A stretch of DNA of 60,000 nt from Takakia lepidozioides (GCA_030704615.1 CM060733.1:48424001-48484000), one strand, 5' to 3'. Positions 1 to 9,137 are shown, numbered from the stretch's first letter. The notes: a model not told the origin generated them from the sequence alone. Made by a program: numbers and translations.

Positions 1-1803
1 TGCTATTGGAGCTGTGCTGATGCAAGATGGGCAAGTGATTGCCTACGAATCTCGAAAGATCAGTCCAACAGAGAAGAATTACCCAACTCATGAAAAAGAA
101 CTGTTGGCAATAGTTCATGCTCTGAAGATATGGAGGCATTACCTGCTTCCAGTTGATTTTGTGATAGAAACTGACCATCAAAGTTTGAAATACTTGACCA
201 CACAACCTCATTTGAGTCAGAGGCAGATTAGGTGGTCAGAACTGCTTCAGCAGTTCCATTATGACCTAAAGTATGTCAAGGGGAAAGAGAATGTAGTTGC
301 TGATGCACTTTCTAGGAGACCATTACGAGCTAATGTTGTCTCATGCGTCAATAGCACTATATTTCAAGACATTAAAGGTCAATATGAGGTCGATGAATTC
401 TTCAAAGAGCCATTCAAGAGTTTGTCTCGTGACCAAAGAACTTCTATTGAGAGAGAGAAGTACCGGCCATACCTCTTGAGAGATGGGGTGTTATTTTATG
501 ATGGTCGGCTGTGTGTTCCTCTGATTCCAGACTTGAGATTGGGGATTATTCATGACAATCACAATATTCCAATCTCCGGACACCCGGGCTTTCAGAGAAC
601 CTATTGGTCAATACGGAAGTACTATTTTTGGCCAGGTATGAAGAGAGAAATTAGAGAGTATGTGCATAAATGTTTCCCATGTCAGGTTTCGAAGTCAGAG
701 AGAGTCAGACCTCCTGGATTATTACAACCATTATCTGTTCCTGGATGGAATTGGGAGTCCATTAGCATGGATTTCATTGTGGCATTACCCAAGACCAGAA
801 GTGGCCATGACAGTATCATGGTGGTTGTAGATAGGCTGTCTAAGATAGCCCACTTGATACCTACAAGGATGAATGCTACGGCATCCGATGTTGCATCCTT
901 GTACATGAAAGAGATATTCAGAATCCATGGTCTGCCTCGGGAGATTATTTGTGACGGGGACTCAAAATTCACAAATCATTTTTGGATTGACTTGTTTAAG
1001 AAATTGGGACCAAGGTGAAACTGAGTACGACCTTTCACCCAGAAACAGATGCCCAAACAGAAAGGACCAACCGTACAATTGAAGATATGTTGAGGATGTA
1101 CGTTGGTGAAAGACAGTCATCTTGGGAACAATATATGTATATGGTGGAATTTGCTTATAACAAGCATTTCCACAGTGCCATTGGCATGAGCCCATTTGAA
1201 GCTTTATATGGACGAGATTGCTTGGCTCCTGCTTCGCTTATTACACCACCATCAAATGTGCAGAGTGTAAATGACAGAATCAAAGAGATCCACTCTGTCC
1301 TAAATCTGGTGAAGCGTAGTATGCAGGCTGCACAAGAAAGGACAAAGTTCTTTGCTGATAAGCACAGGACTTTTCGTGAATTTGCCATTGGTGATATGGT
1401 GTTTTTGAAAGTTACACCTAAAAGAAGCAATCTAACACTCGGCAAGTGTTATACGTTATCACCAAGATTTTGTGGCCCGTTTAAAATCCTGGAACGCCAT
1501 GGCACAGTGGCCTATGAGTTGGATTTGCCTCCAACATGGAAGATCCATAAAACTTTCCATGTCAGCCTTCTCCGGAGGTATATGTCAGACCCATCACACA
1601 TCTTGCCGACGTTGCCTCAAGCCATGAATGATGGTCAGCTGATGGCTGAACCCGAAAAGATTCTAGAAATGCGAGTGAAGCACCTGTGCAACCGTTCTTG
1701 GAAAGAACATTTGATTAAGTGGTTGCATTACCCAGAGACAGAAGCTACTTGGGAGAAAGAAAATGAATTGACATTGAGTTACCCCTCATTTTTCTGTCAT
1801 TGA
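1..1803 (+). pseudogene. gypsy pol: RNase H, integrase, chromodomain (frameshifted)
   Basis: RNase H is read first, with the ETDHQSLKYL and NVVADALSRR motifs. The integrase zinc finger follows around 560-690 (two His, then CFPC), then the integrase core with MDFIV, VVVDRLSK and IICDGDSKF. The frame is lost close to 1010 and resumes in another frame for the rest of the core (FHPETDAQTERTNR, FAYNKHFHSA). An SH3-like tail (HVSLLRRY) and a chromodomain at about 1645-1785 with HLIKWLHYPETEATWEKE complete it, and it stops at 1801-1803. The single frame change has the look of a one-base loss. The family role is reverse transcription and integration, with the chromodomain guiding insertion to chromatin. 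The part upstream of RNase H lies outside the window. Confidence 0.9.
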
Positions 1804-1834
1804 GGACAATGACCTGTCTTTGGGAGGAGGAGTT

Positions 1835-2244
1835 TGTTAGGTGCCTTGAACAAAGATCGAGACCTGTCAACCAGTTTGGCGAAGCAAGTGACTGCTAGAA
1901 TATCGCCGAACTGACAGTTGCAGGTAAAATATGGAGCATGGTCGCGTGCATGATGAGATCCACGATTAGGGATTTTGAAGAAGGCTTGGAGATGGCAAGT
2001 GTGGAGAAGAGGAGCATGATGGTGTACTGGCGGCTAGAGCATATCTGCTCTCGACAGGAAATCAGATTTAGCATGGCGTGGTGGTTGGGTGGACCGGATG
2101 CTGTAACCGGTGCTGTGCTTACAGAGTTGTAAGTCGATGTTAGAATAGACGTCACAGGCCTTTGTTGGTCTGCAGCAGCAGCAGGGGCTATGATCTCTCT
2201 TTTGTACAGAGCGATGGTGTAAATACTATGACTAAGGTCTTACA
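1835..2244 (+). repeat. probable 3' LTR of Gypsy-1
   Basis: TGTTAGGTGCC follows directly on the purine-rich tract GGGAGGAGGAG, which is where a 3' LTR must begin. The right end is placed at TTACA (2240-2244) only because KNOX-related sequence follows. No second LTR is in the window to confirm the boundary. It contains no gene. Confidence 0.5.
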
Positions 2245-2627
2245 AGTGCTGATTTGAAAAGGGGCAGTTTAGAGTTGATTCTAGTCACTGTTTGTGAATA
2301 CACTTCCCGTGAAGAACACGGCTGAACTATCTTTGGACTGGAGTGATCTCTGTTACGATCTGAACCAAAGAATTGTGACTGGAATAAGAGAGGCTGGTTA
2401 CCAGGGATCCATACTGGTTTTGGATTGAATTGAGGCCCTACGATTATGAAGAGAGAAGTGCCTTGGAAATGTTGTTGATTTTCCTGTTGGATGTAATCAA
2501 GCAAGCAGTTTTCTTTGGAGTTTTGGTAAATACCCTGTGAACAGCAAAACAAGCAGAGCGCCTGAAATCGGTCATAGTTGGACAAAGGAAAGAGTGTCAG
2601 ACCTCTTTCAATAGTCGTGAGCACTAC
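2245..2627. other. KNOX-copy intron-side sequence, unrecognised
   Basis: This stretch lies downstream, on the minus strand, of the donor site of the KNOX exon-1 copy. It is open in the exon frame, so it could be read through as about 130 extra residues. It matches neither KNOX exon 2 nor the short 131-bp intron of the complete gene. It may be foreign DNA between the LTR and the exon. Confidence 0.35.
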
Positions 2628-2987
2628 CTCCTCGAATCTCTTCTGATCTGAATGAGTCTCTCTGTCCATAAAGGTCGGCGCTCTGCCTGGTCCGTCCTGA
2701 CAGAGATCCACCTCAGCGGCAACATGGTTAGTTGTAAGAAAATGTCTATCTTCCTCTGATTCCTCGGGCTCCATGACCTTCTCCTTGCCTTTACTTTCCT
2801 TGCGTAGGTTTTGCATTCCGCCTTGAACTTCAGAATTCTCCATATAGTCGTTCGGCGTTTGAGTGTAGTAAACTAAGCTCTCCGTAGGATCCAGCCTGGT
2901 AAGCGAATCTTGTCTTTGAGAAACGTCCCAACTGGGAGCTTGTTGCAACTCAAGAACATCGATGTCCCACTGGAAGTTGGATGCCAT
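2628..2987 (-). pseudogene. truncated KNOX gene copy, exon 1 only
   Basis: The 120 codons from ATG (2987) to a GT donor after 2628 are clearly related to exon 1 of the complete KNOX gene at 45362-45850. Shared blocks include [24 protein letters not shown] and AEVDLCQDG (TEVDLCQDG in the complete gene). The start codon, donor position and phase 0 are conserved. The copy lacks roughly 43 internal codons that the complete gene has. No KNOX1, KNOX2, ELK or homeodomain follows: the sequence ends in a gypsy LTR about 380 bp further on. The open frame over 360 bp suggests the duplication is not very old or the exon was under constraint for a time. It cannot make a DNA-binding protein and is called a pseudogene. 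Confidence 0.85.
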
Positions 2988-3238
2988 CGGAATCTTTGGC
3001 TTCTTAATTTGGTGACGGGTCTGACCTGAAGGAAGGCACTTCACCAGAATAAGTACACATTATAGAAAATGGTGATGAAGGTCTTACACATCTCAGGCTT
3101 CATGAGTCCATTCTAAGTTCCAGGGGCCAAACTTCAACATGATACGTTACTCTAGGAGAAATGCTTGAATCCGTCCGGAAACAGTTAGCTCTCCTTACTT
3201 GTTCTATATTTGCCGCACTCTGATGTAATACCCAAATG

Positions 3239-3658
3239 TGTAGAAAAACTCAAAGCACACAATACTATCTAGAACAGCAATTCAAAGATTCAGGCAATCA
3301 AAACACACGATGGTATCAGAGCACTTTACACTACTGCAATTCCACCATCAGGCATCAACATACTGAGAAGTTTTCAGCACAACAAAGACTCTCTGTAGTA
3401 AGCCTAAATCCTATTCGTAGTAACGATTGCTCGGCGCTAGCGGGAGTCTAGTAATTCAAAATAATGTTGTCACTATCAATCCGTAAATAGTACGCAGTAA
3501 CAACACCTTGGCCAACTGCATGTCTCCGTTAAATCCTAGTGTAACCTAATTGGCCTCTGACTTAGATATTCCGTCATGGAATAAATCAGTGTAACTCGTA
3601 ACTCTTGATGACTTGCAGTAACATGGTCACACTACGATTTCAACCAGAAAAAACAACA
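3239..3658 (-). repeat. 3' LTR of Copia-1
   Basis: A 420-bp direct repeat of 5447-5866. It is preceded on the minus strand by the purine-rich stretch GTGAGTGGGAG (3659-3669). Confidence 0.95.
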
Positions 3659-3744
3659 CTCCCACTCACTGGTTATTCCATGGCAAGAGAAAAAGATCCT
3701 ACGAAACAAAATGAATACTCAATGTGTGCACAAAAAACTCACAC

Positions 3745-5307
3745 TCAGATTGGTTGCACTATCAATCCAAGCATGCTACGAAATCGATTAAACTTGTCAG
3801 CGGTAAGAGGCTTCGTTAAGATATCTGCGATCTGTGCATTCGTATTTATATACGTCATCTGGATTGTACCCTGTGCCTGAAAATCTCGCAGCATATGATA
3901 TTGCACATCAATGTGCTTTGTTCTTCGATGAAACTCCGGATTCAAGACTAATCGGATTGCACTTTGATTGTCTGAATATAAGGGAGTAGGGTCATTCTGT
4001 GTGTGCCTAAGATCAGACAGCAACCTTCGTAACCAGATTGTCTCCTTCGCAGTTAAACAGGCTGCTATGTACTCTGACTCTGTCGTGGAACCTGCTGTGC
4101 ACATTTGTTTTCTGCTCACCCACGTAACAGCTGCTTGATTGAGTAATGTGACGCTCCCACTTCTAGATCGTCGATCGTCCAAGTCCCCTGCATAGTCAGC
4201 ATCAGCAAAAGTCGTAAGAGTGTTTGAATTCTTGCAACGTGAGTAGCACAGACGATAGTCTGTTGTCCCCCTGAGATATTTGAATATCCTCTTTACAGCT
4301 GTGCAATGAATTCGTTTGGGATTCTGTGAATACTTGGCCACAGTGCTGACCGCATATGCAATGTCTGGCCGTGTGCCAATCATGGCGAACATCAAGCTCC
4401 CAACTGCCTGTTGGTAAGGAAACTCATGTTCCTCTTCTTCATCTTCACCTCTTGGTAGATGCAACTGCACATTGGGATCTGCAGGTGTACTCACTGTATA
4501 TGCATCCCCAAATCCAAATTTCTGGATTATGAACATCACGTATCGGTGTTGGTCTATGATGATCGATCGCAATCCCCTGTTTCTTTCAATGTGAAGGCCA
4601 ACATAGCATTTGGCGCTTCCAGCTTTAACTTCAAATTCCTTGTTAAGAAAACTAATCATACCATCCAGTATTTCTTTGCTCTCCGAGCAACCTAGCCCGT
4701 CATCCACAAAAATGGTGGTGAATAACTTTGGCGGTGAGTTGCGAAAATACACACAGGGGTCTGCTGCGCTGGGTTGCATGTCATATTTGACCAGAAAATC
4801 ATTAAACCTCGTGTTCCATGCCCTCGATGCTTGACGAAGTCCATCTAAACTTTTTAATAGTCTACAGACTTTCTTTTGTTCTCCTGGCTTCACATAGCCT
4901 CTGGGCTGATCCATATATATCTCCTCCTGTAACTCTCCATGCAGGAAAGCGGTTTTTATATCGAATTGAATCATTTCCAGATCCTCAGCGGCAGCCACTG
5001 CTAATAGGGTTCTGATTGAATCGAATTTCGCAACGGGGGCAAAAGTTTCTACTGAGTTTGTGCAGTTTACCAACTGTTGCAGGTGATTCTTATCTACTCC
5101 TTGTGTAATATACATGCAGGCATTGCTGTCCCTATCATCCCATTCGTCTTTATCCGAGGCCACTGCTCTCAAATCCTTCCCACTGACAAGAGACCATAGC
5201 TTCTTGGCTCTTAGGAGAATCATCATTTGAAACTTCCATAGACAAAAATTCTCTCCTGAAAATCTCTCTATCTGCATCACATCTTTCGATGTGGTAACTG
5301 AACTCAT
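3745..5307 (-). CDS. copia gag-reverse transcriptase-RNase H fusion ORF
   Basis: This is an uninterrupted 520-residue frame. Residues 1 to about 85 are the N-terminal part of copia gag (FSGENFCLWKFQMMILL). Without a break it passes into reverse transcriptase at SVETFAPVAKFDSIRTLLAV, with IKTAFLHGELQEEIYM, the catalytic FVDD box and RPDIAYAVSTVAKYSQNP. RNase H follows (ADADYAGDLDDRRS, GSTTESEYIAA, HIDVQYHMLRD) and the end IADILTKPL. The zinc knuckle, protease and integrase are absent. The deletion kept the frame, which leaves a translatable Gag-RT-RH protein. Compared with a typical copia polyprotein of about 1300 residues it is under half length. No internal stops are present, in keeping with the nearly identical LTRs. 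Confidence 0.9.
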   Translation of the reverse strand: MSSVTTSKDVMQIERFSGENFCLWKFQMMILLRAKKLWSLVSGKDLRAVASDKDEWDDRDSNACMYITQGVDKNHLQQLVNCTNSVETFAPVAKFDSIRTLLAVAAAEDLEMIQFDIKTAFLHGELQEEIYMDQPRGYVKPGEQKKVCRLLKSLDGLRQASRAWNTRFNDFLVKYDMQPSAADPCVYFRNSPPKLFTTIFVDDGLGCSESKEILDGMISFLNKEFEVKAGSAKCYVGLHIERNRGLRSIIIDQHRYVMFIIQKFGFGDAYTVSTPADPNVQLHLPRGEDEEEEHEFPYQQAVGSLMFAMIGTRPDIAYAVSTVAKYSQNPKRIHCTAVKRIFKYLRGTTDYRLCYSRCKNSNTLTTFADADYAGDLDDRRSRSGSVTLLNQAAVTWVSRKQMCTAGSTTESEYIAACLTAKETIWLRRLLSDLRHTQNDPTPLYSDNQSAIRLVLNPEFHRRTKHIDVQYHMLRDFQAQGTIQMTYINTNAQIADILTKPLTADKFNRFRSMLGLIVQPI

Positions 5308-5432
5308 CTTTGCTGCTATTTCCTAGATCTCTCTGCTAGTTCTAGTTTCATTCGTGAACAAAATCAAGAAAAAAAAACTATCAGAAATAAAATTGTTCAT
5401 GAAAGCACTCTCTGAATGAGCTTCAAACGTAT

Positions 5433-5446
5433 GTGGGCCCATAACC
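5433..5446 (-). promoter_or_regulatory. Copia-1 primer-binding site, half-tRNA type
   Basis: Directly inside the 5' LTR the minus strand reads GGTTATGGGCCCAC. This is a 14-base perfect complement of the anticodon stem-loop of the plant initiator tRNA-Met (GUGGGCCCAUAACC), not of its 3' end. Priming by a tRNA 5' half is known from Drosophila copia. Its use here is inferred from position and complementarity. Confidence 0.75.
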
Positions 5447-5866
5447 TGTAGAAAAACTCAAAGCACACAATACTATCTAGAACAGCAATTCAAAGATTCA
5501 GGCAATCAAAACACACGATGGTATCAGAGCACTTTACACTACTGCAATTCCACCATCAGGCATAAACATACTGAGAAGTTTTCAGCACAATAAAGACTCT
5601 CTGTAGTAAGCCTAAATCCTATTCGTAGTAACGATTGCTCGGCGCTGGCGGGAGTCTAGTAATTCAAAATAATGTTGTCACTATCCATCCGTAAATAGTA
5701 CGCAGTAACAACACCTTGGCCATCTGTATGTCTCCGTTAAATCCTAATGTAACCTAATTGGCCTCTGACTTAGATATTCCGTCATGGAATAAATCAGTGT
5801 AACTCGTAACTCTTGATGACTTGCAGTAACATGGTCACACTGCGATTTCAACCAGAAAAAACAACA
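5447..5866 (-). repeat. 5' LTR of Copia-1
   Basis: A 420-bp direct repeat of 3239-3658 with about 8 substitutions. It lies immediately upstream (minus strand) of the primer-binding site. Confidence 0.95.
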
Positions 5867-5871
5867 AAATG

Positions 5872-6693
5872 TACGTCAATAAGAGCTTTCAAGAGGACTT
5901 ATATTACATGTAAGTTTTGTCATTCACTAGGAACCCCGGTTATTCATAAATCACAAGAATGCCCTCCCCTCTGTGGCTCTCATGTGGCTCAGATCTACTT
6001 CCAGACCTGTCTCCCTTCTGCACAAATATTAAGACATACCAGAGGCTCACTTGTGCGTAGATATGTACCTCTGAAAGGATGCGGAAGACACTTATGATCC
6101 TGTAAATGTATAATCCTGCAAACACTAGAGAAAAAATCACCATTCGACATGAACGCTCTGTTAGAGATTTCTTTTGCTCAATCATCCCAAGTTTCTAGAA
6201 ACCTCATCAGATCCTAGTGAATATCATCAATGTGGCTGTTCCCACATGTTGTGGGCGTGATCCAGGAAGGTAAGCAAGACCACAGTGGTACAGAAATGAT
6301 ACACAGGTGCAACTACGGCAACGACATTCATTGGAGGTTGGAGCTTCTATAGCTAAAAAAGTTGGGCAGATTTCTGGAGAGCACCTGTTGGTGTAATTGG
6401 ACCACAGTAATCTGCGTCTATATATATGGTTCAATACGTACGGCTGCAGGTGATTCCTGAAGCAGTTTGATCTAGGTCCAAGAAAAACGTTAACACCACA
6501 GACAATGGATGAGCTTAGAGCAATGAGACTGCAAAGCTTGAGGTTTGCACTCCTCTGCTCACAAGATGAAACGAGGGTCCAAGAGAAAAAACACCACAGA
6601 TAATAGATCGGCTTAATTAGAGAAATGAATCTACGAAGTGTCAGATGAAGCTTGAGATCTCCACTTCTCTGCTCACAAAACAAAACGAGAGGG
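5872..6693. other. upstream DNA of the KNOX duplicate
   Basis: No gene is visible. This matches 46180-47113 upstream of the complete KNOX gene, including the GCTCAGATCTACTTCCAGA and GTACCTCTGAAAGGATG blocks. It is probably 5' UTR, intron or promoter sequence. Confidence 0.7.
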
Positions 6694-7754
6694 AACCGAT
6701 GATTTGTGTCTGATATGTGAATCTCTCGGTTGGTGTCTTGTATACCAGATTGTGCTGTGTAATACACCTAGAAGCTTCATAATTCATTCCTTCTTTGGCC
6801 TCATTTGCATGCTTCACTAGTTGTTTTTGTGATGAATTTGTTACTGGTTTGATCCCATTCACCATCATTGATACCAGCTGGTATTAATTAGCTAATCACA
6901 CCTGTATTGATACCAGTGCATAAGTAATTCACCATACCTTCATTATAGATACCAGACTGGTATGTAAATTCAAGCAATCCTCTGGTACTTCATTCTGGCA
7001 GCCACCCATATACCAAGCCCAGCCTGGTATCTCAAAATGCCAATACCAGACCAACACTAATCCTTACCCCGGACAAAAGAATCTTGCAAAGAATTAAAAC
7101 TGAGAGTTTGAGAAGTGTAGAGTTGGGTGGGTAATCGATGCCAAGTAGATACTTGCCCAATACGATCGTGAAAGGCCCCACATTTGTTGGCAGGCGTGAA
7201 ATGTCACATCGCAGTGACAAGCCCAGCACGCTTTCCAGGCTTCTTCTTGCCTGCTCTCTCAAGGCTTTCTTGTGTGCAATCCGCAAAGCTCATCACCGCT
7301 GCTGTACTGGGGCTCAGACATCTCTCAATTTTCTGCTGAACCAGCGTTTTGTTGCTTTCCGGCTTCTCTTTGCATGATATGCTTACAGGTAAGGTTGGAC
7401 ATCCTTTTGCAATGACCTCATCACATGTGCTCGACAGGTCACAAAAGTCACTGCAGACTCCAAAATGAGCCCATACTTGCCCGTAGTGCACAAAATCTCC
7501 CAAAGTCTCACAGCAGTATAGAAACCATTGATACCAGTGGAGTAACCGCTGCAAAATGTGCTGAGCTAGTATCAACAATGAGCCAGACGCGTCTGGTTAC
7601 CGCCTTTTTTTCCAAAATCTAATTCGTCTTTGCACTGGTATATATCGGCCTAGGCATCTCAGATCTGGGACCAGGCCGGTCTGTTCTCTAATAGCAGGGT
7701 TGTTTGTTACCAGGGTTCATACCAGGTGCTCAGTCCAATACCAGACGAACACTG
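6694..7754. mobile_element. hAT-like element split by an inversion
   Basis: Twenty-base ends at 7040-7059 (CCAATACCAGACCAACACTA) and 7735-7754 (CCAATACCAGACGAACACTG) differ at two positions. They lie in the same orientation rather than inverted. Each is followed by near-identical 8-bp flanks (ATCCTTAC, which is GTAAGGAT on the other strand, and GTAAGGAA). Reversing 7040-7425 would make them proper terminal inverted repeats starting [C/T]AGTGTT with an 8-bp target duplication, as in hAT elements. Many ATACCAG/CTGGTAT motifs in 6730-7050 and 7520-7750 look like subterminal repeats. No transposase is seen. Confidence 0.6.
7060..7425 (-). repeat. inverted block of the KNOX upstream region
   Basis: Its reverse complement matches 47145-47520, for example GGATGTCCAACCTT, CAGCAGCGGTGATGAGCTTT and TTTTGTCCGGGGTAAGG. 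The blocks on either side are in direct orientation. On the minus strand it holds an open stretch around TLVQQKIE and STAAVMSFADCTQE, also open in the other copy. Indels between copies keep the frame in this part. I do not recognise the protein. Confidence 0.75.
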
Positions 7755-7762
7755 GTAAGGAA

Positions 7763-8079
7763 GGAATCCCGGGGCTTACTAGTAGGGTTTATGCAACCAA
7801 AATCCAAGTCCTTTGCTGTAATCTTAACTAGTGCCCCACTGTTGCTTTTCTTGTTGAACATGTCATGCACTGTGATAGAGATTGAAAGAATCTTTTCTAT
7901 GGCTACCTCAGTTGTCCATAGACCCTTGCCCAAGAAAGTATAAATTAAATTCATATTGATTATTTATACGAAGATCATAATATGGCGGCGGTTATGTGAA
8001 ATGAGGGGAGGATTTTGGTGCAAAAAGTTTTGAGATTCGAAAGGTCACTATCTCAAAAGCTTCGCAACCACCATGCCCA
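7763..8079. other. upstream DNA of the KNOX duplicate, no gene
   Basis: Positions 7770-7860 match 47525-47620 in direct orientation (GGGTTTATGCAACC, AATCCAAGTCCTTTGCTG). The remainder shows no coding signal. Confidence 0.6.
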
Positions 8080-8262
8080 CTAACATACTTTTTTCTCATC
8101 CCCTCCTCACAGTAACCTCGCCATGAAGGCCACGAACACCTTCATGGGACACCGTCCAACGGAAGGGGGAGAAGAGCATACCACACCAGTTAGGTAGCAA
8201 GATTTGACCCCAGAATCATCTGGGTGGCACTCAATGCACTAACCAACTGAGCTATTGACTGT
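8080..8262 (-). mobile_element. tRNA-derived SINE, copy A
   Basis: On the minus strand the element begins with a tRNA-like A box (TAGCTCAGTTGGTTAGTGCA, complement of 8236-8255) and a B box (GGGGTCAAATC, complement of 8201-8211). A body shared with 47700-47850 follows. The same SINE sits at the matching place in the complete KNOX upstream region, so it predates the duplication. Confidence 0.65.
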
Positions 8263-8650
8263 TGGTTAAAATTCCATTACCGAACTATTGTAGTTCTTAT
8301 GATTAAATAGTCCCAGGCTGCACTTCAACTACTATCCACAAAGTAACATTTGGAGCCTACTTCTTATTTACATCATTTGAATGCCTTTGATTGGATGGTT
8401 TGAGTTAAATATGCACTTGCTGACAATAGTCTCCCTCTTCCTCTGCTCTTCTCATGTTCTATGAAGCCTTGAGAGATGACCATGCCTAAAACCTACTACT
8501 TATAAGTGTGTGCATTGAATAGGCAACAGCAATTAGCTGACTAAGACTGTTGAAAGATCCCACTGCGAGACTATTATTCATGAGGCACCATCAGCAAATG
8601 GTGTTGTACCTCGGTTAACATCTAAAGTAATTATCCTTTGGAGTTTGCAG
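8263..8650. other. no recognisable feature
   Basis: AT-rich sequence without a convincing frame. A KNOX1 exon was looked for here, upstream of the KNOX2-like exon, and not found. Confidence 0.5.
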
Positions 8651-8771
8651 GTCGAGTACCTTATGGACGTTACTGCCTTCAATGATCGACTATTCAAACA
8701 TGTTGACATTGAGATGACTGACGCTTTGAGATTTTGCTGGGATGTGGAGGGGAAATTTTACAAAGCGACAG
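8651..8771 (+). pseudogene. isolated KNOX2-domain exon
   Basis: A 121-bp open segment lies between an AG acceptor (TTTGCAG) and a GT donor (ACAG then GTAGAAG). It encodes VEYLMDVTAF, NDRLFK and ALRFCWDVEGKFYKATG. It aligns end to end with exon 4 of the KNOX gene ([33 protein letters not shown]). Length and splice phases (0 in, 1 out) are identical, although the DNA is strongly diverged. KNOX2 is the dimerisation half of the MEINOX domain. No KNOX1, ELK or homeodomain exon was found around it. It lies on the strand opposite to the exon-1 copy nearby, so it is either a rearranged part of the same broken duplicate or a remnant of an older paralogue. Confidence 0.7.
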
Positions 8772-9080
8772 GTAGAAGGGGAGGTGTTTCAGCATGCATA
8801 ACATTGTGGAGATGAGAGAGAATGTGTGAGAACTAGATGCATGCTAGTTCTAAAGTTTCTCATCATGTACGATAGTACTGCAAGAGACAGTGGCCCAAAA
8901 TATGCACCAGGCTGGAAAGCTATACAATATGTAGTGGAGATGTCCCTTCTCGAATGTAGACCATGGAGGCTATCTTTACATGTATACACTTACCTATCAT
9001 ACATCTACAGATCCAGCTGGATACACAATAAGTAGGTCTAAACCTCCCTGAGCCATCCATGGTCCTTTCACGGTACATAT
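8772..9080. other. no recognisable feature
   Basis: Sequence between the KNOX2-like exon and a copia LTR. I see no exon with KNOX similarity and no repeat. Confidence 0.5.
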
Positions 9081-9137
9081 TGTTAGAATCTAATCATTGT
9101 ATAGACTCAGTGTGTAAGCATACAATCAAGAGAGAGA

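Larger units (their letters stand above)
1..2244 (+). mobile_element. Ty3/gypsy chromovirus (Gypsy-1), 3' part only
   Basis: This is the 3' part of a gypsy LTR retrotransposon that runs in from beyond the left edge of the window. In order it holds RNase H, integrase zinc-binding domain, integrase core, a C-terminal chromodomain, a purine-rich tract (about 1821-1832) and the start of a 3' LTR. RNase H next to integrase with a terminal chromodomain is the chromovirus layout. The reading frame is broken once, so the copy is not autonomous. Its 3' end abuts the KNOX-derived duplicate on the minus strand and probably truncated it. Confidence 0.9.
3239..5866 (-). mobile_element. Ty1/copia LTR element, young and internally deleted (Copia-1)
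   Basis: This is a complete LTR-to-LTR insertion of 2628 bp. The two LTRs are 420 bp each and differ at about 8 positions (98% identical). They begin TGTTG and end CTACA on the minus strand. A perfect 5-bp target duplication AAATG flanks it (3234-3238 and 5867-5871). The empty site survives in the paralogous copy at 46175-46179. Primer-binding site and purine tract are recognisable. The body holds a single open frame that fuses the gag N-terminus to reverse transcriptase, so most of gag, protease and integrase are missing. It can only be non-autonomous. Confidence 0.95.
2628..8290 (-). repeat. segmental duplicate A of the KNOX 5' region
   Basis: Blocks at 2628-3236, 5867-6693, 7060-7425 (inverted), 7755-7860 and 8020-8260 match 45362-46180, 46180-47113, 47145-47520, 47515-47620 and 47700-47850 respectively. 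The outer blocks keep the same order and orientation as the complete gene region 43 kb away. Breaks in the match are accounted for by the copia insertion, the hAT-like sequence and small indels. The match covers exon 1, upstream DNA and a SINE. Confidence 0.85.

Noticed and set aside
2232-2627. C-terminal coding part continuing the KNOX exon-1 copy
   Set aside because: The complete gene splices at the matching GT. The open read-through has no similarity to KNOX exons.
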